Below, piece after piece: positions 12,785-17,027 of a stretch of DNA of 21,496 nucleotides. Numbering within the stretch: position 1 is the first letter of the stretch; the number at the start of each line of letters is the position of its first letter. The position numbers and the translations under genes are program-made. The stretch is from a virus. The stretch lies in IMG/VR virus record IMGVR_UViG_3300017725_000094, positions 1 to 21,496 of that record; one strand, 5' to 3'. The notes under the pieces are model-generated. The model saw nothing but the letters and a program-made list of their open reading frames with translations, had not been told where the DNA came from and ran no database searches.

Positions 12785-13100
12785 TTGTTTTACTATCTGA
12801 TTCACATGAATGATGAGGTTTGTGTTCTCTATCCATAGGTTTAGAAGACTCAAAAGGATCTCGTGAGAGATTTTTGATAACAATGAATGCTTCTTTATTG
12901 TACTTGCGAGTACCAATAGGTGATTGCCATTTCTTGTTATAGACTTCACCAACATCGATACCAGAAACCTGAGTTCCTGCCATTTCAACTACGATATTAT
13001 CACCTTCTTCCCACCCATATTTTTGGGCAAGAAAGGCAACCTGTTCGTTTATGGTAGGTGATTCCATAATACGTTCTTCTGGATCAAGTTTTCCAATCAT
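12777..13100 (-). CDS. Conserved hypothetical protein (107 aa)
   Basis: The 107-residue protein begins [20 protein letters not shown], then VAFLAQKYGWEEGDNIVVEM and GTRKYNKEAFIVIKNLS, with a basic His-rich tail (DREHKPHHSCESDSK). The start codon shares one base with the ferredoxin stop (TAATG), which supports coupling. An alternative start is M12. I see a compact alpha/beta domain followed by a disordered tail. Its constant neighbour is ferredoxin, but no function can be inferred. Confidence 0.7.
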   Translation of the reverse strand: MIGKLDPEERIMESPTINEQVAFLAQKYGWEEGDNIVVEMAGTQVSGIDVGEVYNKKWQSPIGTRKYNKEAFIVIKNLSRDPFESSKPMDREHKPHHSCESDSKTNA

Positions 13101-13390
13101 TAGTAAAGACTCTCTTCTTGTTCAGCTTGAATTGTAACATCAGAAGTTGGGTATGCAACACAAGTGAGTACAAATCCCGCTTCGATTTGATCATCATCCA
13201 AGAATGATTGATCACTTTGATCTACTGTACCAGAAACAATCTTACCAGCACACGTAGAACAAGCACCAGCACGGCAGGAATAGGGGAGATCTAATCCTGC
13301 CTCATCACAGGCATCAAGAATGTACTGGTCATCTTCACATGTAATGGTTTTGGTTTCTTCAGAAGAGATTAAAGTAACATTGTAAGTCAT
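13100..13390 (-). CDS. petF: Plant-type [2Fe-2S] ferredoxin PetF
   Basis: The 96-residue product is a plant/cyanobacterial ferredoxin. The cluster Cys are C39, C44, C47 ([15 protein letters not shown]) and C77 (VLTCVAYP), with standard spacing. The N-terminal [14 protein letters not shown] strand and the acidic C-terminus (AEQEESLY) fit docking to photosystem I and reductases. It is a known cyanophage gene that may keep electron flow going to ribonucleotide reductase, phycobilin synthesis (ferredoxin-dependent bilin reductases) or other acceptors. It is transcribed from its own promoter at 13413-13441 and followed immediately by a conserved hypothetical gene. Confidence 0.97.
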   Translation of the reverse strand: MTYNVTLISSEETKTITCEDDQYILDACDEAGLDLPYSCRAGACSTCAGKIVSGTVDQSDQSFLDDDQIEAGFVLTCVAYPTSDVTIQAEQEESLY

Positions 13391-13412
13391 AAAATTAATT
13401 TAACTGTGATGA

Positions 13413-13441
13413 ATTTTACTCTCTATATAGACAAATGTCAA
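13413..13441 (-). promoter_or_regulatory. Sigma70-type promoter of petF
   Basis: Minus strand: TTGACA at 13436-13441, 17 bases, TAAAAT at 13413-13418, about 20 bases before the ATG. The spacer contains the palindrome TCTATATAGA (13422-13431), and GACA/TGTC arms overlap the -35. The TGA of the -35 box is the stop codon of the 44-residue gene. Confidence 0.82.
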
Positions 13442-13572
13442 GAGGTGGGAGAGGCTTGATAGACAGGTGTCATCATACCACCACCTGGTCCATCATTATC
13501 ATCATCAATTTCATCTTGGGATAAACTCCAAACGATAAATCCCAAGATCATTGTTGCTGATAAGATTAACAT
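13438..13572 (-). CDS. Small membrane-anchored ORF (44 aa), conserved with hli/petF
   Basis: ATG at 13572 directly follows the TAA of the Hli gene. The 44-residue peptide has a membrane helix (MLILSATMILGFIVWSLS), then an acidic run (QDEIDDDNDGPGGG) and MMTPVYQASPTS. I remember the same helix, acidic run and GPGGG pattern in other cyanophages near hli and petF, without function. Its stop TGA sits in the petF -35 box. Confidence 0.65.
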   Translation of the reverse strand: MLILSATMILGFIVWSLSQDEIDDDNDGPGGGMMTPVYQASPTS

Positions 13573-13680
13573 TTACCATACTCCTGGAATAATTTGACCT
13601 GTGACTGCATAACTACCCATTGCTGCGATGACTCCGAGCATTGCTGCCCAACCGTTGATGCGTTCTGCGTTTTCGTTCAT
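13573..13680 (-). CDS. hli: Short high-light-inducible protein (35 aa)
   Basis: The gene is short: ATG at 13680 preceded by GGAGAACAATC. The product begins MNENAERINGWAAMLGVIAA and ends with MGSYAVTGQIIPGVW. It carries the Hli/LHC chlorophyll-binding signature ExxNGxxAMxG in one helix, with E5, N9, G10, W11 and A13-M14-L15-G16; here the canonical R of NGR is replaced by W. Cyanophage Hli proteins of this size are thought to dissipate excess light energy and protect photosystem II. It overlaps the upstream gene by 4 bases. Confidence 0.9.
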   Translation of the reverse strand: MNENAERINGWAAMLGVIAAMGSYAVTGQIIPGVW

Positions 13681-13892
13681 GATTGTTCTCCTAGTGTAAG
13701 ATAAAATTTGGTTTGATCTGATGGTGAGTTCTCGTAGATGGAACTATCACCATACTCTTTGTGGTCTTTGTATCCAACCATACGACCTTTCGTATTTTGG
13801 ATGGCTCCCATCATAGCAATGATGAGGAAGATTGCAGGTGGTCCAATGATAAGAGCTCCACCAATCACATAATAAGTCAGTAGTTCAATCAT
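13677..13892 (-). CDS. Membrane protein between two hli genes (71 aa)
   Basis: The 71-residue protein has one long hydrophobic helix (about residues 5-32: LTYYVIGGALIIGPPAIFLI...AMMGAI) with a central GPP kink, then a basic segment (QNTKGRMVGYKDHKEYGD) and a polar tail. Its place between two hli genes, overlapping both by 4 bases or one base, suggests a thylakoid role. I recall it in other cyanophages as hypothetical. No chlorophyll-binding motif is present. Confidence 0.75.
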   Translation of the reverse strand: MIELLTYYVIGGALIIGPPAIFLIIAMMGAIQNTKGRMVGYKDHKEYGDSSIYENSPSDQTKFYLTLGEQS

Positions 13893-14110
13893 CAGAATCC
13901 GAACGCTCCAAAGAAAAATACGCTACCACTGAAAGCATAAGAGACAACAGCAGCAACAAATCCAACCATAGCAGTCCTTCCATTTAGTTTCTCTGCACGT
14001 TCTGCATATGTTTCGTATCCATAGCGTTCTGCTTCTGTTGGATCAACATACATGCGAGGTTCTGTTGCCCACATGTTTGTACGTCCACCATCTTCAGTTG
14101 TTACAGTCAT
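13892..14110 (-). CDS. hli: High-light-inducible protein (72 aa)
   Basis: This 72-residue protein carries YAERAEKLNGRTAMVGFVAA, the Hli signature (E, N, G, R, A-M-x-G), in a single membrane helix ending SGSVFFFGAFGF. The N-terminal 35 residues are polar and include RMYVDPTEAERYGYE, which resembles longer cyanobacterial Hli/Scp proteins. In infected cells such proteins bind chlorophyll and carotenoids near photosystem II and limit photodamage. A strong ribosome site (GGAG) precedes the ATG. It is the first gene of the photosynthesis unit, under a full-consensus promoter with a palindrome at the -35. Confidence 0.93.
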   Translation of the reverse strand: MTVTTEDGGRTNMWATEPRMYVDPTEAERYGYETYAERAEKLNGRTAMVGFVAAVVSYAFSGSVFFFGAFGF

Positions 14111-14137
14111 GTTACACTCCGTAATGAATCTTTACAT

Positions 14138-14166
14138 ATTATATAGGAAACCTGGAGTTTTGTCAA
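14138..14166 (-). promoter_or_regulatory. Full-consensus sigma70 promoter of the hli unit
   Basis: Minus strand: TTGACA at 14161-14166, 17 bases, TATAAT at 14138-14143; both perfect. The -35 is half of a 9+9 inverted repeat (14161-14179). This should be one of the strongest early promoters in the window. Confidence 0.92.
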
Positions 14167-14179
14167 GACTGTCTTGACA
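14161..14179. repeat. Perfect 19-base dyad at the hli promoter
   Basis: TGTCAAGAC, one base, GTCTTGACA: a perfect inverted repeat that includes the -35 hexamer in both orientations. It is positioned like an operator. It lies between tRNA-Gly and the promoter; on the RNA side it could also act as the 3' hairpin of the upstream unit, but no T run follows. Confidence 0.8.
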
Positions 14180-14190
14180 TTGAAATAAAA

Positions 14191-14260
14191 GCGGAATGTC
14201 GGAATCGAACCGACGACGAAAGGTTGGAAACCTTTAGTTTTGCCTCTAAACTAATCCCGC
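14191..14260 (-). tRNA. tRNA-Gly (UCC anticodon)
   Basis: Minus strand starts GCGGGAT and ends ATTCCGC, pairing with one G-U. The anticodon arm is AAAGG, loop TTTCCAA, CCTTT, giving anticodon UCC (reads GGA/GGG). The T arm is GTCGG-TTCGATT-CCGAC. Discriminator is U73, usual for bacterial tRNA-Gly; CCA is not encoded. It is the last gene of the tRNA/cpeT unit. GGA is a favoured codon in AT-rich phage genes. Confidence 0.93.
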
Positions 14261-14271
14261 AATGGGGGTTG

Positions 14272-14367
14272 TCACACCCCAGAGCACATGCACGCCACCA
14301 ATTCTTTACTGGAAATTGGAAACCAGGCGGCGATATCTTCACCCGCACCAGTACTGTTAACGTCCAT
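14272..14367 (-). CDS. Possible small ORF or RNA element (31 aa)
   Basis: Between cpeT and tRNA-Gly, an ORF from ATG 14367 encodes MDVNSTGAGEDIAAWFPISS, then KELVACMCSGV. The DNA is visibly richer in G+C than its neighbours. No ribosome site is present. The same stretch has two small hairpins: CCAATT/AATTGG and GGGGT/ACCCC. I do not recognise the peptide. It may be a real small gene, a remnant of a longer one, or an RNA element before the tRNA. Confidence 0.35.
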   Translation of the reverse strand: MDVNSTGAGEDIAAWFPISSKELVACMCSGV

Positions 14368-14383
14368 CCGTGACGAAAGTTAT

Positions 14384-14848
14384 CTAACTAACTGGAGTAA
14401 ACTTAATATGACCATACTTAGAACCCCAAACAATATTTTTCTTGACAGGATCAATACCAACATCAATAATATTATAGTAACCTTCACCAATACGAATATC
14501 GCACTGTTGATATGCTTTGATATTACCTACTTCCACCCAACAATTCTTGCATGTATTATGCCCATACCATTCACCATCAGACTGCAGTTCAAAAACTAAA
14601 TCGCATCCCTGACGATATACCATGTCTTTATCATACATCCTAGAATTAATTTTCTTATCACCATCATATGTAAATTTAGTGACATACTCTTTATAAGGTT
14701 GATCTTCATCAAACTTGTATGATTGAGTACATCTAAAGGTGTCTGTATCAATCTTTTCGTTTTTAATTACAATCCAAGCCCATTGAGTTCCAGACATAGC
14801 CTGGTCTTTATTCTCAAAAGTACCAGTAAAAAGTTCTTCAAATGTCAT
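14384..14848 (-). CDS. cpeT: CpeT/CpcT-family bilin lyase homologue
   Basis: The 154-residue product resembles cyanophage CpeT and the host CpcT/CpeT T-type phycobiliprotein lyases, which help attach bilin chromophores to phycoerythrin/phycocyanin beta subunits. The N-terminus TFEELFTGTFENKDQAMS fits the G-x-F-x-N-x-x-QA motif. Later, PYKEYVTKF, then YRQGCDLVFELQSDGEWYG and an NCWVEVGNIKAY segment precede the C-terminal DVGIDPVKKNIVWGSKYGHI, with the family's WGS-x-x-G-x-F/I pattern. It has the usual phage length (host proteins are near 200). It suggests a phycobilisome-bearing host such as Synechococcus, though phages of Prochlorococcus also carry it. Confidence 0.85.
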   Translation of the reverse strand: MTFEELFTGTFENKDQAMSGTQWAWIVIKNEKIDTDTFRCTQSYKFDEDQPYKEYVTKFTYDGDKKINSRMYDKDMVYRQGCDLVFELQSDGEWYGHNTCKNCWVEVGNIKAYQQCDIRIGEGYYNIIDVGIDPVKKNIVWGSKYGHIKFTPVS

Positions 14849-14849
14849 T

Positions 14850-15050
14850 TTAAGAAGCGTCGTTGTGAGTTTTGTACATCGATAGATCTGTATTCAGATC
14901 ATTAATAGCTTCTCCATACTCATCAGCAGGAACCATTGCTACTAGTCTACCATCTTCTTGTTCAATAAAAAATGTTTCACCAGATTCACATCGATCCATA
15001 TAATGATCGAAGTTTTTTTCCATCTCTGCGATTTTAATAGTTTCAGGCAT
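14850..15050 (-). CDS. Phd/YefM-type antitoxin without a visible toxin
   Basis: The 66-residue protein has the Phd/YefM fold: IKIAEMEKNFDHYMDRCESG (start-helix, Y/F at positions 14-17), ETFFIEQEDGRLVAMVPADE, then a polar C-terminal tail that would bind the toxin. This is the pattern of type II antitoxins, e.g. M-x-I-x-x-x-E-x-x-x-x...GE-x-x-x-I-x-x-x-G-x-x-x-A-x-x-x-P. The adjacent genes (59-residue and cpeT) do not look like RelE, Doc or PIN toxins. It probably neutralises a host toxin or acts as a regulator. The ATG follows the upstream TAA directly. Confidence 0.85.
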   Translation of the reverse strand: MPETIKIAEMEKNFDHYMDRCESGETFFIEQEDGRLVAMVPADEYGEAINDLNTDLSMYKTHNDAS

Positions 15051-15230
15051 TTATTTAAATTCAGTATTACGTCTGGTATTTAAATGGGATAGTACTTCAC
15101 TTCTCCATTCCATGAGTTCATCAAAACATTCTTGATTATGAGCACATGCTCTAAGTTTGCTATCTGGTTTCAATACACTTTCGTAGAAAAGATTGAAAGC
15201 ATCACGCCGTTTTTGTTCCCGTGGGTTCAT
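15051..15230 (-). CDS. Small basic hypothetical protein (59 aa)
   Basis: ATG at 15230 has a ribosome site (GAGGA, 8 bases away). The product, MNPREQKRRDAFNLFYESVL then KPDSKLRACAHNQECFDELM and EWRSEVLSHLNTRRNTEFK, is 59 residues, helical, with three Cys/His-containing positions. It directly precedes the antitoxin (TAA-ATG), so it could be a partner, but does not match known toxin folds. Function unknown. Confidence 0.7.
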   Translation of the reverse strand: MNPREQKRRDAFNLFYESVLKPDSKLRACAHNQECFDELMEWRSEVLSHLNTRRNTEFK

Positions 15231-15354
15231 TAAAGTAGTCCTCTAAATGATTAAGTTGGATCCAATCTTCAGCATGATCATAACAATCAAACCATACGAT
15301 TCTATTTTCGTAACAAATATACCAGCGATTTGTTAGACTATCAAAAGAAATCAT
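15202..15354 (-). CDS. Small hypothetical ORF (50 aa)
   Basis: ATG at 15354 begins MISFDSLTNRWYICYENRIV then WFDCYDHAEDWIQLNHLEDY and FNEPTGTKTA, 50 residues, rich in Trp and Tyr. The 29-base overlap with the next gene, in another frame, is longer than elsewhere here, and there is no ribosome site. The pattern of aromatic residues looks like a folded mini-domain rather than noise. It is the first ORF after the three tRNAs. Confidence 0.5.
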   Translation of the reverse strand: MISFDSLTNRWYICYENRIVWFDCYDHAEDWIQLNHLEDYFNEPTGTKTA

Positions 15355-15371
15355 AATAACATTTTATATAG

Positions 15372-15388
15372 ACCGAAATTAATTCGGT
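15372..15388 (-). other. Hairpin after tRNA-Asn
   Basis: Minus strand ACCGAA, 5 bases, TTCGGT: 6 pairs, 3 bases beyond the 3' end of tRNA-Asn. No T run follows, so it is more likely a processing or stability element than a terminator. Confidence 0.5.
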
Positions 15389-15390
15389 AA

Positions 15391-15463
15391 CTCCTCCACC
15401 TGGACTCGAACCAGGGACAGGGTGATTAACAGTCACCTGCTCTACCAACTGAGCTATAGAGGA
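15391..15463 (-). tRNA. tRNA-Asn (GUU anticodon)
   Basis: Minus strand TCCTCTA pairs with TGGAGGA (one G-U). D-arm is AGCTCAGTTGGTAGAGC, and the anticodon loop CTGTTAA reads GUU. T arm CCTGG-TTCGAGT-CCAGG; discriminator G73. CCA is not encoded. It is third in a tRNA cluster (Arg, Thr, Asn) with 2-6 base gaps. Confidence 0.95.
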
Positions 15464-15468
15464 TTGAG

Positions 15469-15540
15469 AGCCTCTGACAAGATTTGAACTTGCGACCTGA
15501 GCTTTACAAAAGCCCTGCTCTACCACTGAGCTACGGAGGC
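15469..15540 (-). tRNA. tRNA-Thr (UGU anticodon)
   Basis: Minus strand GCCTCCG pairs with CAGAGGC, with one C-A mismatch at pair 6-67. D-arm is AGCTCAGTGGTAGAGC; the anticodon loop TTTGTAA gives UGU (reads ACA). T arm GCAAG-TTCAAAT-CTTGT with one G-U. CCA is not encoded. The mismatch and weak T arm suggest some divergence, but the structure is otherwise complete. Confidence 0.9.
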
Positions 15541-15542
15541 AA

Positions 15543-15615
15543 CGACTCAGGTTGGGGTCGAACCAACGACCGACTGCTTAGAAGGCAGTTGCTCTGTCCA
15601 CTGAGCTACTGAGTC
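15543..15615 (-). tRNA. tRNA-Arg (UCU anticodon)
   Basis: Minus strand GACTCAG pairs fully with CTGAGTC. D-arm AGCTCAGTGGACAGAGC; anticodon loop CTTCTAA gives UCU (reads AGA/AGG). T arm GTTGG-TTCGACC-CCAAC; discriminator G73. Its first 10 bases contain the end of the 67-residue gene, including the TAG stop. AGA is frequent in AT-rich phage genes and rare in many hosts. Confidence 0.95.
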
Positions 15616-15809
15616 TTGTTTTGTTCTCTCTTGAGTTTGAAGTACATACTATAGTATGTTTTCTTCATTTTGTCAATAGTTTCCATGTCATCTTTGAATC
15701 CCATATACTTAAGAAGTTGGGATGATCCCTCAAGTTCACTGATTAATCTTAATATGTTAGCAGGGTGTCTTTCAAGACCACCGAAATCATATTTGGATAG
15801 AGAAGTCAT
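15606..15809 (-). CDS. Hypothetical protein overlapping tRNA-Arg (67 aa)
   Basis: The 67-residue protein begins MTSLSKYDFGGLERHPANIL and contains RLISELEGSSQLLKYMGFKD then MKKTYYSMYFKLKREQNKTQ. It is helical and basic. Its TAG stop lies in the D-stem junction of tRNA-Arg, so the coding sequence and the tRNA share 10 bases. The ATG overlaps the preceding stop (ATGA). Function unknown. The mRNA is expected to be cut by RNase P at the tRNA 5' end, removing the stop codon from the message. Confidence 0.7.
   Translation of the reverse strand: MTSLSKYDFGGLERHPANILRLISELEGSSQLLKYMGFKDDMETIDKMKKTYYSMYFKLKREQNKTQ
15644..15659. repeat. 16-base palindrome over a -10 box
   Basis: A perfect palindrome with ACATACTA and its complement TAGTATGT centred at 15651/15652. 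It lies over the -10 box of the possible tRNA promoter, inside the coding end of the 67-residue gene. Confidence 0.7.
15648..15676 (-). promoter_or_regulatory. Possible sigma70 promoter for the tRNA cluster
   Basis: Minus strand: TTGACA at 15671-15676, 17 bases, TATAGT at 15648-15653, inside the 67-residue gene and about 32 bases before tRNA-Arg. A transcript from here would start just before the tRNA. The palindrome on its -10 box could bind a regulator. Confidence 0.6.
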
Positions 15810-16024
15810 GTGTAGTATGCTTGATAGTATTTTACAATACCATCAGATCTCATATTTCCTTGCGAAACCCAGTCGTGACAACACTCTGTGATTGACTCCA
15901 TATTATATATGGGCGTTCCATCAATGTCAATTTGAGATCCAAATTGTGCAAGAAGAATTTTATAAACGTCTTGACGTAATTTTAATTTTTCTTCTGAGTA
16001 ACGCCAGTCATTGATTTGTGACAT
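15806..16024 (-). CDS. Conserved hypothetical protein (72 aa)
   Basis: This 72-residue protein reads MSQINDWRYSEEKLKLRQDV, then YKILLAQFGSQIDIDGTPIY and ITECCHDWVSQGNMRSDGIV followed by KYYQAYYT. The C-terminal segment with H-D-W-V-x-x-G-N looks conserved in cyanophages. It is soluble and helical. Both ends make short overlaps or gaps with neighbours. A perfect-consensus promoter is inside it. Confidence 0.7.
   Translation of the reverse strand: MSQINDWRYSEEKLKLRQDVYKILLAQFGSQIDIDGTPIYNMESITECCHDWVSQGNMRSDGIVKYYQAYYT
15902..15930 (-). promoter_or_regulatory. Possible intragenic full-consensus sigma70 promoter
   Basis: Minus strand: TTGACA at 15925-15930, 17 bases, TATAAT at 15902-15907, inside the 72-residue gene. 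Both hexamers are perfect. It would drive the 67-residue gene, three tRNAs and the downstream antitoxin and cpeT. Confidence 0.6.
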
Positions 16025-16030
16025 TTTTAA

Positions 16031-16309
16031 TTAATAAGAGTTAGGTGATTGGAAGTTCTCAGACCCACCAGGCGGGTTCATCTGGATAGTTGTAGGACTA
16101 TTTTGAGTGGCAACCTCATACATCATCTGATGAATGTTCTCTGGTTCCTTTGCCTGTACAGACCAAGATCCACCAACACCCCCATCCATATTTACAATGA
16201 TGTCATCAAATTCTTCGATTAGTTTTTTTTGTTCCATTTGTGTTTCTGTCAAAATTGGTTCACTAAACCATTCATCATAAGATAAAAAAATTGGTGCTGG
16301 ATAAGTCAT
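16031..16309 (-). CDS. Hypothetical protein (92 aa)
   Basis: The 92-residue protein begins MTYPAPIFLSYDEWFSEPIL and contains EFDDIIVNMDGGVGGSWSVQ then a disordered polar tail, QMNPPGGSENFQSPNSY. The ATG overlaps the SleB-like gene stop by 4 bases. No family recognised. It may have a role linked to the hydrolase, but this is only context. Confidence 0.65.
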   Translation of the reverse strand: MTYPAPIFLSYDEWFSEPILTETQMEQKKLIEEFDDIIVNMDGGVGGSWSVQAKEPENIHQMMYEVATQNSPTTIQMNPPGGSENFQSPNSY

Positions 16310-16695
16310 GTTTGCCAGTGATAGTGATAGAAGTTTCCTTTACGATCACACATAGGATCTTCTGCAACTACACGATAAGGCAACATACGTTGTCCTTTGA
16401 AACTGGTTCTGTCACCAATAATCGAGTATGCTTCCAGAAGTTTTTCTGTGTTCTTTAACCTAGCAACTACACTAGGTTTAGCAGCTGGACGACGGTAGAT
16501 AAAACCTTCGTATTGTCCAGGAGCATAAACTACGTCAGCAACAGTATTAGGGAATGCAGGAGAGTTGACCCTGTTAAGAATAGAAACTGCAACGCAGTAT
16601 TCATCTTTAGTTCCAGTTGCTGCCTCAACTTGCACTGTTCGTGCAAGATGATCATAGTCAATGGCACTGAGTGCTAAGATAGTTTCAAGAATCAT
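16306..16695 (-). CDS. SleB/CwlJ-like cell wall hydrolase
   Basis: The 129-residue product resembles the Hydrolase_2 (SleB/CwlJ) domain. Seen are LARTVQVEAATGTKDEYCVA, with catalytic-type Glu24 (VEAATG, as in family E-A-x-G), then VSILNRVNSPAFPNTVADVV, YAPGQYEGF, and a C-terminal AEDPMCDRKGNFYHYHWQT. These are the usual V-x-x-V-I-x-x-x-x-QF-like core segments. In bacteria the domain cleaves cortex peptidoglycan; in cyanophages such enzymes are taken to aid lysis or entry. There is no signal peptide, so export would need a holin or tail delivery. It lies 18 bases after tRNA-Val in the same transcript. Confidence 0.85.
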   Translation of the reverse strand: MILETILALSAIDYDHLARTVQVEAATGTKDEYCVAVSILNRVNSPAFPNTVADVVYAPGQYEGFIYRRPAAKPSVVARLKNTEKLLEAYSIIGDRTSFKGQRMLPYRVVAEDPMCDRKGNFYHYHWQT

Positions 16696-16713
16696 AGTTA
16701 TAAAATGTATAGA

Positions 16714-16785
16714 TGGGTGAAGAGGGACTTGAACCCCCGGCCGCCTCCGTGTAAAGGAGATGCTCTACCACTGAGCTATTCACCC
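16714..16785 (-). tRNA. tRNA-Val (UAC anticodon)
   Basis: Minus strand GGGTGAA pairs with TTCACCC. D-arm AGCTCAGTGGTAGAGC; anticodon stem TCTCC/GGAGG with loop TTTACAC gives UAC (reads GTA/GTG). T arm GGGGG-TTCAAGT-CCCTC with a mismatch; discriminator A73. CCA is not encoded. It is the first gene after a perfect promoter and heads the accessory unit. Confidence 0.93.
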
Positions 16786-16798
16786 TCACGACCTTTCA

Positions 16799-16827
16799 AT
16801 TATAACAGGTCTGTTAAGCGGTGTCAA
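16799..16827 (-). promoter_or_regulatory. Full-consensus sigma70 promoter of the tRNA/accessory unit
   Basis: Minus strand: TTGACA at 16822-16827, 17 bases, TATAAT at 16799-16804, both perfect, about 14 bases before tRNA-Val. The TGA of the -35 is the stop codon of the 67-residue gene at 16824-17027. Confidence 0.92.
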
Positions 16828-17027
16828 GTGTCCGTGGATAATAAATCTACAGTCATAGATTCATGTCGAATCTGGTTGTATTTATTACACAGATCTTCAC
16901 TTGATTTATGTTCCCAGTTTCGGTAAGTTTCTCTTAATGTTTTATTGTATTCTGTTAGATCTTGGATCGCGATCATTTCATTTGCTACAATGACCTTAAT
17001 TAGATCCTTCCTTGATAGTCGTGTCAT
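16824..17027 (-). CDS. Hypothetical protein after the endonuclease (67 aa)
   Basis: The 67-residue protein begins MTRLSRKDLIKVIVANEMIA, then IQDLTEYNKTLRETYRNWEH and NKYNQIRHESMTVDLLSTDT. It is helical and basic. It overlaps the endonuclease gene by 32 bases in another frame. Its stop TGA lies in the -35 box of the tRNA unit. Function unknown. Confidence 0.65.
   Translation of the reverse strand: MTRLSRKDLIKVIVANEMIAIQDLTEYNKTLRETYRNWEHKSSEDLCNKYNQIRHESMTVDLLSTDT

Noticed and set aside
14174-14179. Rightward TTGACA in the hli dyad as a plus-strand promoter
   Set aside because: No -10 box at 16-18 bases; it only reflects the dyad.
14163-14348. 61-codon frame on the minus strand crossing tRNA-Gly
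   Set aside because: It covers the whole tRNA; a shadow frame.
14288-14599. 103-codon open frame on the plus strand
   Set aside because: It runs antisense through cpeT, has no ribosome site and no family likeness; a shadow frame.
15341-15526. 61-codon frame on the minus strand across the tRNAs
   Set aside because: It only translates tRNA-Asn and tRNA-Thr sequence; a well-known false positive.
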